From an uncultured Bacteroidales bacterium (GTDB lineage: Bacteria; Bacteroidota; Bacteroidia; Bacteroidales; F082): 64,000 nt of DNA. This document shows, in pieces, positions 7,697 to 15,390 of this stretch. A model generated the notes under the pieces. The model searched no databases, was not told where the DNA came from, and worked only from the letters and a program-made list of their open reading frames with translations. Position numbers and translations under genes: made by a program. Positions within the stretch are counted from its first letter, which is position 1; every line of letters starts with the position of its first letter. The DNA is taken from positions 1 through 64,000 of the forward strand of contig CAMJRR010000009.1 of NCBI GenBank assembly GCA_946408345.1. The letters run 5' to 3'.

Positions 7697-9662
7697 GATA
7701 CTCCTTTCTCCTCAACTTTTTTGTTGGGTGCTGGTCGTATTCCTTCTTTAACATATAAAGTTCGGTGCCTTCGGTAACAATGTCTTTTCGGTAGTTTACA
7801 TAGCACTGCAATAATTCTCTCACTTCATTGTCGTAGAAATTATGAATGACATTGACATCAAATACGTTTGTATGTATTACCTCCTGAACTTTATTCCACT
7901 CCGATTCGGTCATTTTTTCTTTGCAATGATGCCACAAACCCCGCCAGTGTTCTGTACCACGACCGTTCTTCTCATCAAGCCATTTGAAAAAGAATCGATA
8001 AAGTATGAATGTTTCTGGCATTTCGAGCAGCTCATAATATTCTTCCTCAGTATGGCCAAATGCTTCACCGAAAAACTCTACACCTTTTCCGACCTTACCT
8101 TTCGTACTATTTAGAATGGCCTGGATTGCCCGGATATATTTACGGTTCCAATGCACACCAATATAGTCCCTGTCGTGACTGTTCTCTCCGTGTAACGGGT
8201 GATACTTCATGGGGAATGAATATATGTTTACCCCTAACTCCTCGCAAAGTTCAACGTTAATCTTTAGCCTTCGGTAAAGGTCAACGGGCTCGTCCTTGAA
8301 GTTATAAAGCAGATAGTTGGAAAAATCTTTGATTCCTGCCGCGACGCTCCATCGAACTGCCTTCTCATAAGCAGGTCGTGTTTTTATATCGTCGAAAGCG
8401 ATTCGTAATGGACTTATGGCAATAGAGGCCAGCAGGCGAGCTTTCTCTGCTGTAAAAAGACGCGCATCTACACCTTGATTGAAGTCAACATATCGCTGTT
8501 TCAATCCTTTGTAGAAATGCTTGTCGTAATATGGCTTAATCTCGTCATAGGCGGCAAGCAGATTCTCTTTCTTAGAAGTTATCAACTTTTTGATATGATA
8601 TTTTTCAAGTATTTTGTACACCTCAAATGACTCGTCCTTGTTACTTAGGGATTCGTAAAACTCGCTCATTAACGACTGTGTCTTCCTAATATAAGCACGG
8701 TCATTCCAACCGTCACGTAGATTTCTTACTGAAATTTCCAACATATTAGGTTGTGCGAATTTGGCACCTCGTTCAAAACCGCAAGCTTTAATCTCGTTGA
8801 TAATATCTTCGAACCGTTCAGATGCAAGGACGTTGTTGTCCATCAACAGGAGGTCTTTTTGGTCGCCATATCGTTCGCGAATACCGTTTATGCGATCAGT
8901 TAGCGAAATATAAGGGGTGTAAACTGGCTCAAGTGTTGGGACAGCACAGAATGGACAATGGCGAATGCACCCTCTAGACATATAGCCATAGAAAGCATTC
9001 GACATAGGATATTTATAATCTATCTCGTCGAGGATAGAGTAATCCAACGGCAACTCGTCAATAATCTGAGTATCTCCCTTGTCGAACACACCTGGCTTGT
9101 TTAGCACACCCACCGAGGGTTTTACACCCGTAGCTTCGTACAACTTGTCTGGCTGGATGGATGCTAGCACACCGCCTACATTTAGGTCTTTAGGCTTTTT
9201 GACAAGCTGCTTCGCGAATAATATTGTCTCAACTGTAATGTCCCAATAAAAAGTGAATAGTGTTGTAACGCAAACTCGATCCCATTCGGGATGCAACTTC
9301 CAAGTACCTTTCCAGTAGTAGTTCTTGTAGTCGTCAAGTTTCCCCCTAATCAATAATTCAAAGTTAGAGTCTTCTATGCCAATACTATCCAGAGCCTCGT
9401 GTTTGCGAGTCTTGATATAGTCAAATACTTTATCTTTTCTAATCCCCCAATCAATTGAGTTGTCAATCAACTCTAATTCGGCAATACATTTGTCTGCAAT
9501 GCGTTCAATCACAAAGGTTGTCAAATCACCTTTGAAGAACACAACATCCCAATTGCCAAGATTTCTATAATAGGTTGATATTTTCATCAATCCTATAGGG
9601 GGAAATTTATTGGCATAATTTGGCTCTATGAGCAGAACTTTTTTTCTTGCCTTCGGTCTCAT
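7689..9662 (-). CDS. Radical SAM protein with B12-binding-like N-terminal domain
   Basis: This is a 657-residue protein. The N-terminus KVLLIEPNYANKFPPIGLM (8-26) and VGGVLASIQPD (162-172) follow the pattern of cobalamin-binding-type radical SAM proteins, although no clear DxHxxG cobalamin ligand is seen. RGCIRHCPFC (230-239) supplies the CxxxCxxC cluster for a [4Fe-4S] centre that cleaves S-adenosylmethionine, and FNQGVDARL lies in the barrel. The substrate is unknown. The gene sits 4 nt after the GHKL ATPase gene and overlaps the next gene by 8 bp, so it belongs to the same operon. It is not viperin-like in layout. A role in modifying a nucleotide, a nucleic acid or a partner protein is inference only. 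Confidence 0.85.
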   Translation of the reverse strand: MRPKARKKVLLIEPNYANKFPPIGLMKISTYYRNLGNWDVVFFKGDLTTFVIERIADKCIAELELIDNSIDWGIRKDKVFDYIKTRKHEALDSIGIEDSNFELLIRGKLDDYKNYYWKGTWKLHPEWDRVCVTTLFTFYWDITVETILFAKQLVKKPKDLNVGGVLASIQPDKLYEATGVKPSVGVLNKPGVFDKGDTQIIDELPLDYSILDEIDYKYPMSNAFYGYMSRGCIRHCPFCAVPTLEPVYTPYISLTDRINGIRERYGDQKDLLLMDNNVLASERFEDIINEIKACGFERGAKFAQPNMLEISVRNLRDGWNDRAYIRKTQSLMSEFYESLSNKDESFEVYKILEKYHIKKLITSKKENLLAAYDEIKPYYDKHFYKGLKQRYVDFNQGVDARLFTAEKARLLASIAISPLRIAFDDIKTRPAYEKAVRWSVAAGIKDFSNYLLYNFKDEPVDLYRRLKINVELCEELGVNIYSFPMKYHPLHGENSHDRDYIGVHWNRKYIRAIQAILNSTKGKVGKGVEFFGEAFGHTEEEYYELLEMPETFILYRFFFKWLDEKNGRGTEHWRGLWHHCKEKMTESEWNKVQEVIHTNVFDVNVIHNFYDNEVRELLQCYVNYRKDIVTEGTELYMLKKEYDQHPTKKLRRKEYHG

Positions 9663-9666
9663 TGTA

Positions 9667-11415
9667 TTATTTGAGGCTATTCACAGCGATTTCCATTAGC
9701 TGGACAACACTCTTTTTATTGGAAGAAGGACACACAACAAGCATTGTACTAAACACGCGCTTCAACAAATCAATCTGCTCAGGGCTGTAGTTTTTACCTT
9801 CAAGCGAAGCCAGTATCATATCCACTTGTGATTTCGGTTGAGCAGAAACCTTGGTTTTTTGCGGAGTAACAGGCGGTGTACTGGGTACAATTGTCGGCTG
9901 CTGTGGTGAAAGTGATGAGGTCGGTGTGGCCTCTGGTTTTATTCCTGAAGAGGATGAACTATGAGAATTAGTGGGAGAAGTAATGTATATTGGCGCATGA
10001 GTTATTGATTCAGCCATCATATCTAGTATATCTGGATTCTCTTCCTGTGGCTCTTGTTGTGGCACAAGAAATTTCTCAACTTCGACTTTTAATTCATCAT
10101 TATACTTGTTTTGATAGATGGTTATAATATCATTTATTTCCTCTTTGCCATTTGGTGTAGCAGCCTTGTTAAATTTATCAATATGTTCTTGCAGCTTTTT
10201 TGTCAACTGAGTTTTTGCATTTCCAAATTCAGGGTTATTGAGTCTATTGACAAAATCTTTGGCATCTTTTAACGCTGTTTTTAATTTACTGGCACGATAA
10301 TAAACTTGATGCAATGTATCAGCAAAGTATTTTTTAATTTCAGTTATCAATGCGTCAGCTTCTTCTCCAGCAGCCAGTCCTTGTCTTCCACTATCTGGGA
10401 CAATATTATCGTTGGTGATGAATATTTCTCCGTAGAAATATTTGTTGCCCCTACTTTCTTTGAAGCAGGTGTTGAGTATGTTCTTGTCAAGTGAAATATT
10501 GTGTTTGCGCAATCTTATTCCTGCGCAACCATCTTTGTCCTCATTGATTTGTACAGAGAACTCCGTCACGGCATACCAGCCCCATCCAAGTGAGCCAAAT
10601 TTCGGGTGTTTGGGTAGTTCAAAGTATCGAATCCTCTCAATAGGATCGCCAGTGCCAACGATTGTCACGCCATATCCCTTTTCAATATCTGAGTGGTCGT
10701 TGAGAGATACCCGAATCTTATCAATTTGTTTGTGCTTCTTGACAAATTCAGTTTGAGGGCAGCTATTGATTAGGGAGTTGAACGGAACGGAATAGTCGAT
10801 TGGGGCATATTCCGTTATGTAGTTCTTAATCTCATCAATATCAAGCAGTATTTCACGAGAATAGATGACATTTTTAAGGCGAACGGTGAACTTATGTTCT
10901 TCTGCTTTTGCTGGGGAAGTATGCGTTGTGCAAATTTCGCGCATTGCATCTTCGGCTGAAATGTCAGTTTCTTTTTTCTCAACCATTTTCCTCAACTTCC
11001 GTGTATCAAGTGAGACAATGGTGGAAACATCTTCACCCTTATAGGTGGTCTCAAATTCGAGTATTTCACAATATCCGCCCCCAGAAAGGCGACCAACGCC
11101 AAACTGACCAGCAGTATCAACACCATTTTTTACACTATTGGCAATGTCGGTGAGAATTTTCACTGCTCTGTCACTACGAATGCCTGTACCGTTATCCTCG
11201 ATACTAATATCGTTTTTAGTGATAATGATTGACACTCGGCCATCTTTCTCTTGAGAAAGAATGCCTAACTTTACTGCCTCGTTGATGGAGTCAAGTGCAT
11301 TCTGAATATATTCTCGGTAAATGCAGCGAGGATTACTGTATAGCTGTAACATCAGCATCTTTAACAAATCAATGCCGATGACTGGATTATCAATGTTTTG
11401 CATACTATTAGCCAT
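9667..11415 (-). CDS. GHKL/Hsp90-type ATPase
   Basis: This 582-residue protein has the full Bergerat ATP fold at the N-terminus: the N box REYIQNALDSI (34-44), the G1 motif IEDNGTGI (72-79) and the G2 motif GQFGVGRLSGGG (103-114). This is the order found in Hsp90, MutL and MORC-like ATPases. The middle resembles the Hsp90 transducer region. Residues ~460-530 are a low-complexity Ser/Thr/Pro/Gln linker before a compact helical C-terminus. It starts 8 bp inside the end of the HerA-like gene. GHKL ATPases of this kind occur in several defence islands as conformational switches or clamps. The partner role here is inferred. Confidence 0.88.
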   Translation of the reverse strand: MANSMQNIDNPVIGIDLLKMLMLQLYSNPRCIYREYIQNALDSINEAVKLGILSQEKDGRVSIIITKNDISIEDNGTGIRSDRAVKILTDIANSVKNGVDTAGQFGVGRLSGGGYCEILEFETTYKGEDVSTIVSLDTRKLRKMVEKKETDISAEDAMREICTTHTSPAKAEEHKFTVRLKNVIYSREILLDIDEIKNYITEYAPIDYSVPFNSLINSCPQTEFVKKHKQIDKIRVSLNDHSDIEKGYGVTIVGTGDPIERIRYFELPKHPKFGSLGWGWYAVTEFSVQINEDKDGCAGIRLRKHNISLDKNILNTCFKESRGNKYFYGEIFITNDNIVPDSGRQGLAAGEEADALITEIKKYFADTLHQVYYRASKLKTALKDAKDFVNRLNNPEFGNAKTQLTKKLQEHIDKFNKAATPNGKEEINDIITIYQNKYNDELKVEVEKFLVPQQEPQEENPDILDMMAESITHAPIYITSPTNSHSSSSSGIKPEATPTSSLSPQQPTIVPSTPPVTPQKTKVSAQPKSQVDMILASLEGKNYSPEQIDLLKRVFSTMLVVCPSSNKKSVVQLMEIAVNSLK

Positions 11416-13075
11416 TTGGATATTGTTTATATGCTGGACGAGGGAATCTGATATTAACGAGAGACCGTAGCGCTGGGTTCGAAATAATGTACTCTCCCGG
11501 GCTCAATCGGGTCATCATGTTCTGATACACTTTTGGAATATATCGGTAGTCGGACTTTGACACTTCGATAGCATTGGTGCGACCATAAGCTTGGGTAGCG
11601 CAGTTGCCTTTTACTCTGTCGTGGATAGCACTTCTGAATTGCTCAACAGAGAATAAGATAATGCCCAATGAACGACCACGTTCAGCAATGTCAAGCAGCT
11701 GCTGAAGGATGGGTGAACTCTTGGGAACATCATTTGAAGCGTACTTATTCAACTCATCAACGAATAGAATAACTTTGTCAGGAATATTGTCACGCTCTGC
11801 TCCTAATTTCATGTCGTAAATCGCTCTCGCGACACTTCCAAAAACGAAACTTTGAGCATTATCATCAAGGCGGGCGATATCAATAACCATGACCTGCCCG
11901 TTGGTAAGGTTGTTGGATATTTCGTCAGTCAGGTCGATTTCTCCATTTTCTTCGTTTAAATTTGAAATGAAGATGTTGCTTTGGATAGCTTTCTTTACAC
12001 ACCTTTTGAACTTACGCCAACTGGTCACCATTATTTCGTTCTTTTTCCCACCATTCGCTTCGGTCTTTGTGCATTCGTCAATTTTTTCAAGTAGAGTGGG
12101 CCAACTATCAACGGCATTAAAAGGTTCTTGCCGGTTGATGATATAATTGACGCAGCTTTCAAGTGTCCCACTGGAGTCATCTTCGTTTGCCAATAGAAGG
12201 TCTATCTTCTCAATACATTTTTCATACGTAAATTTGTACTTCTTGGCCTTGCCTGCCTTTATCTGCGTGTTGACATCATCGGGGTGAGCATAGCTTTGGA
12301 CATTAGCTGTAATCTTGTCCTTACTGTATGGATAGTAGTATCTGACGTTTTCAAATGGTTGAGCGGAAAGACCCAAATCAGAGTATATCTTTTGGTCTTT
12401 GCCGGACAGCTCGGTGTTGGGTTCGTCTATTGCCATCAAATCTCGGCCTTTGACGTTGAAGAAAACAAACGCCACTGTTTCATTATTCTCGGTACGGAAT
12501 TTTTCTTGAATTGCTTTCAATAGGAACATCGAGAATGATGTCTTAGCTGCAAGACCTGAAATACCTGATACATTGATATGTGCTCCGTCAGGTCCCAGTA
12601 AGAAATGTGAATTTAGGACAACTGGTACTTTTATTGAAGCATCGCCTTGATACATCTGCAAGTAACCACACACCAATGGGTTTTGTACATCTTTTTCGCT
12701 TAATCCCAATGCAACCTTGATGTCGTTCTCATCGCAAAGAGAGACACGACGGTCGTTCAACACGGGGGTGTAAATGTTCTGTGTATTGCATGAAACACGG
12801 ACTTTCACATAGTTCATCCCAAGTCTGTTCATGTTCCCGACATTGTCATCTATGGCACCAAAATCACTTGAGATATAACTTGTGAAGTGACTAGGGGAAT
12901 CCGTCACATGGTTTATCTCTTCAATTACACCATAGGTGGTTGAGTTGCATTCGTGCTCAACCTTTACGATGTCGAATGGACTTAGTATTTGACGTTTGTC
13001 TGTCCAAAAGAAGAACTCGTCAATGGTTGATGGTGAACTTTCTGTTGCAGATACTTTACCGATAATCTTAGTCAT
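11408..13075 (-). CDS. HerA-like DNA-translocase ATPase
   Basis: This 555-residue protein has an N-terminal HAS-barrel-like region (1-75, SPFDIVKVEHECNSTTYGVI), a P-loop SGISGLAAKTS (170-180) and a Walker B VILFVDELNKYA (435-446). It then has the HerA-typical helix and sensor stretch IAERGRSLGIILFSVEQF (463-480) and the NCATQAYGRTNA region. The P-loop lacks the usual GxGKS spacing (AAKTS in place of SGKS), yet Walker B is intact. HerA forms hexameric DNA pumps that work with the nuclease NurA. The gene immediately upstream is NurA-like and 1 nt away, which strongly supports the assignment. Confidence 0.88.
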   Translation of the reverse strand: MTKIIGKVSATESSPSTIDEFFFWTDKRQILSPFDIVKVEHECNSTTYGVIEEINHVTDSPSHFTSYISSDFGAIDDNVGNMNRLGMNYVKVRVSCNTQNIYTPVLNDRRVSLCDENDIKVALGLSEKDVQNPLVCGYLQMYQGDASIKVPVVLNSHFLLGPDGAHINVSGISGLAAKTSFSMFLLKAIQEKFRTENNETVAFVFFNVKGRDLMAIDEPNTELSGKDQKIYSDLGLSAQPFENVRYYYPYSKDKITANVQSYAHPDDVNTQIKAGKAKKYKFTYEKCIEKIDLLLANEDDSSGTLESCVNYIINRQEPFNAVDSWPTLLEKIDECTKTEANGGKKNEIMVTSWRKFKRCVKKAIQSNIFISNLNEENGEIDLTDEISNNLTNGQVMVIDIARLDDNAQSFVFGSVARAIYDMKLGAERDNIPDKVILFVDELNKYASNDVPKSSPILQQLLDIAERGRSLGIILFSVEQFRSAIHDRVKGNCATQAYGRTNAIEVSKSDYRYIPKVYQNMMTRLSPGEYIISNPALRSLVNIRFPRPAYKQYPNG

Positions 13076-13076
13076 A

Positions 13077-14252
13077 TCAAAAGAGATTTAGGATAATGTT
13101 CTGATTTATATAATTTGACTTGCAAAAGCTTTCTGTGAGAAATACTGGATAAAGGTGGTTTGCCCATCTGTTGTCTTTACCGTAACAAGTGGGATATGCT
13201 TCTCGAATAAGATTGGCACTAATTATGTCGACAAGTTCAGTGTTGAGAACACCGCCCTTTTCTTCTAAAACCATTTCGCATTTTATGATATCTGAGAAGT
13301 TCGTCTCTCTAAAATTACTATTACGAAGCCTCAGATACCACATGGCAAACTCAGATTGACTTCCAGATGCTGGATAGCGATATACCTTAGTTCGTTCATA
13401 AGGTTTCAAATTTGCAATGGTTTTTGAAAGACGATGTCCTTTGAAGTCTCTTAACAAGTCTGGATTAAACAGTTTAGACACACCAACAACATGCTTGTAG
13501 TTGGATCGAAGTTGGTTCCATTCAGTAGTTGAAAGGTTTGAATAGCTGGAGTTGTATTCAATAGAGCCATCTTTGATGAGAAAATGGTCGTTATCTAGGC
13601 AGTTATCTTTGCACAGTTGGGCTACCATCAACTGTTCCTCATCGGTCATCTCGTTTTGTATCTTTGCTGTGCCGCTGTTTTTATAACCATTTTTGTCGGC
13701 AGTGATATCTTTTGAGCCATCCGTAGGATAGAGAAGTATCTTGTCAATTTTGATACCATGTTCCTGTACAAAAACGTTTTTTTCCAACTCTTCGTTTATC
13801 TTCTCGCAATACATGCGACAGAAGTTTGCTTCTTTGTCATCGTCATAATTGAAGTTGCGAGGTAAAGAGAGCAACACCTTGCGTGTAACGGAATGGCATT
13901 TGAAAGTATCTCTATCCTTTCTCTCACAGCAACCTACAACTATTTGACCAGCGAGGAATGGGAAGATGCGATTCCCAATAGCTATGTCATCTACCTTGTA
14001 CACATGTCGGGAACCATCAAGAAAGAATGAAAACAATGGAGTGCTGGCCAACTTCATCATATGAGCATTGATTAAGACGGTCTCTTTTCGAGACATGTCC
14101 GACTCTGCAATTTGGGCACTGTTCAGTTGAAGTGCGGGTTTGTCGTCGTAATCGAGAGTATCTTGGTCGTTTTGATCGAGAATTATTTTTTTGGTCTTAT
14201 AGCAAGAATACTTCCCTTCGCCATCTTTCTCTATAAAGTCCAGTATTTTCAT
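13077..14252 (-). CDS. NurA-like nuclease
   Basis: From the ATG at 14252 (391 residues) the NurA signature segments appear in order: SFFLDGSRHVY (about 75-85, the first metal-binding Asp), LIKDGSIEY (225-233), VVGVSK (255-260) and HLYPVFLTESFCKSNY (366-381). NurA is a 5'-3' exonuclease/endonuclease that works with the HerA ATPase. The HerA-like gene starts 1 nt downstream, which supports the call although overall similarity is hard to judge by eye. A TTG at 14306 would add 18 residues, but the ATG has a purine-rich AAAAGAGAAA upstream and a family-like beginning (MKILDFIEKDG). This is the first gene of the operon. Confidence 0.72.
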   Translation of the reverse strand: MKILDFIEKDGEGKYSCYKTKKIILDQNDQDTLDYDDKPALQLNSAQIAESDMSRKETVLINAHMMKLASTPLFSFFLDGSRHVYKVDDIAIGNRIFPFLAGQIVVGCCERKDRDTFKCHSVTRKVLLSLPRNFNYDDDKEANFCRMYCEKINEELEKNVFVQEHGIKIDKILLYPTDGSKDITADKNGYKNSGTAKIQNEMTDEEQLMVAQLCKDNCLDNDHFLIKDGSIEYNSSYSNLSTTEWNQLRSNYKHVVGVSKLFNPDLLRDFKGHRLSKTIANLKPYERTKVYRYPASGSQSEFAMWYLRLRNSNFRETNFSDIIKCEMVLEEKGGVLNTELVDIISANLIREAYPTCYGKDNRWANHLYPVFLTESFCKSNYINQNIILNLF

Positions 14253-14340
14253 TTGTTTCTCTTTTCCGGACTCCCATAGGAGTGTTGGTTGGGCTCCGTC
14301 AACCAAAAAACTCGAAAAAAAGACGTGGAGCCAGTTCTGT

Positions 14341-14515
14341 CACTCGTTCCACGGTGTAAAGGCCTTCGCGTTGCCATGATTGTCGAAACGAGCAACGCTG
14401 AAAACCCCACGCCGAATGATTATATGCTGAGATATAAACATTACATGGGGCGTTCTCGCTGCTTTGTTTTTGACAATCAGTTCGAAGTTGCGAAGTTCTT
14501 ACACCGTCAAAACCA
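14341..14515. repeat. Large imperfect palindrome in the leader of the NurA-HerA operon
   Basis: The arms are symmetric about position 14429: ACGGTGTAA (14351-14359) with TTACACCGT (14499-14507), CTTCGC (14364-14369) with GCGAAG (14490-14495), GATTGTC (14378-14384) with GACAATC (14472-14478), and the inner CCCCACG with CATGGGG. The arms are about 75-80 bp with mismatches and small bulges. It lies within the predicted 5' untranslated region of the operon and would fold as a ~170-nt RNA hairpin. Confidence 0.75.
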
Positions 14516-14547
14516 AAGCGTCCAGAAAACGCCTTTTGCCAATAAGT

Positions 14548-14582
14548 TCTGCTTAAAACCACCGAAAGTGGTTCAAAGCAGA
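14548..14582 (-). ncRNA. Stem-loop at the predicted 5' end of the NurA-HerA operon transcript
   Basis: TCTGCTT/AAGCAGA and AACCAC/GTGGTT form a nested stem with a 5-nt loop. The stem begins about 4 nt downstream of the predicted -7 box (14586-14593), so it would sit at the very start of the transcript. Together with the palindrome at 14341-14515 it makes a structured leader of ~330 nt. It may be a separate small RNA or a regulatory leader; this is inferred from structure only. Confidence 0.5.
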
Positions 14583-14585
14583 GAG

Positions 14586-14593
14586 CAAAAATA
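14586..14593 (-). promoter_or_regulatory. Predicted -7 box for the NurA-HerA-GHKL-radical SAM operon
   Basis: TATTTTTG on the minus strand matches TAnnTTTG. It precedes the stem-loop and palindrome, and no competing -7 box lies closer to the first ATG. No clear -33 TTTG was found. Confidence 0.5.
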
Positions 14594-14814
14594 AGAAAAA
14601 TATCTAAAAGGAAAGAAAAAGAGATAAAAATCCCATGCTTTAGAGAGGCAAGGGATTGATGGTAACAAGTTCAAAAACTGAAATTTAACAACGAGAATTG
14701 ACGTTTTCTTATCATTTATTGCTGTTAGTATTGTTTTTATGTTTATTTTCGCACTCAATATGACCTCCCTCGCTTCCCATTAGTTCAGCGCACCAGGGGG
14801 GTCTTCGATTTTTA

Positions 14815-15129
14815 TTGAGGATCCCAACTTTTGATATAAATGAGACCCTATACGTTTTTTATCTTTTTTCTTTGCTTCACAATTTAAAGCTTCAAGACGA
14901 GCCTGATAAACCGCCCAATAAATCCAAAAATCTAAATCGAAATGAAGAAAATCGGCGACAAATCATCGATTTTATCGCCGATAACGTCATTTCAGACGCA
15001 AAATCCATTTCGAAAGTCATCGGACTCAAACCTTCGAGAACCCGCGATTATCTCAAACAGCTCATGGACAAAGGCATCCTTGAGGTGGAGGGGGAGTATA
15101 AAAGCAGGAAGTATAGGATAAAGAAGTGA
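14815..15129 (+). pseudogene. C-terminal fragment of an AlbA_2/Schlafen-like gene
   Basis: The open frame encodes a linker followed by a winged-helix region (QIIDFIADNVISDAKSISK, GLKPSRTRDYLKQLMDKGIL) like the C-terminal wHTH of AlbA_2/HATPase_c_4 proteins. There is no in-frame ATG before this region, and the first ~30 residues look like random translation. Part of it (14899-14965) is repeated at 16986-17052 on the other side of the intact AlbA_2 gene, with 31 bp identical. I read it as the broken 3' end of a related gene. Confidence 0.65.
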
Positions 15130-15390
15130 ATGGCTTGCATGGGTGGGAATTTGGTGCAGAGATACGGAAAAATTATTGGGAGTAAGTAATCGTTTGAAAT
15201 TAACTTGGCTGTAAGCTATCAGCCGTCAGCTATCAGCTTGGTAGCACCAGGGCTGACTGCTGGCTGACCGCTGACCGCCAAATCCTCTTGCCTTTTGTGT
15301 AAACTAAATATGTCCATCTACTTAATCCACGAAATGACAGGTTTGTATAAAAGTTGTAACTTTGTGGGCTGAAATAGAAATCGGAATTGT
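15130..15390. other. Short gene-free stretch with GCTGTCAGC-type repeats and a promoter
   Basis: From about 15208 to 15289 there are imperfect repeats of the type GCTATCAGC / GCTGACTGC / GCTGACCGC, a low-complexity intergenic repeat. A -7 box TAACTTTG lies at 15357-15364, about 27 nt before the AlbA_2 gene. Confidence 0.5.

Noticed and set aside
7689..9662. Prokaryotic viperin
   Set aside because: The protein is about twice too long, and the cysteine cluster sits after a B12-type domain and not near the N-terminus.
14341..14593. Retron-type msr/msd
   Set aside because: Strong folding is present, but there is no reverse transcriptase gene in the operon or nearby.
14289..14594. Open frames of 101 and 87 codons on both strands upstream of the NurA gene
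   Set aside because: They lie within the palindrome, have no family-like sequence and mirror each other, as expected from an inverted repeat.
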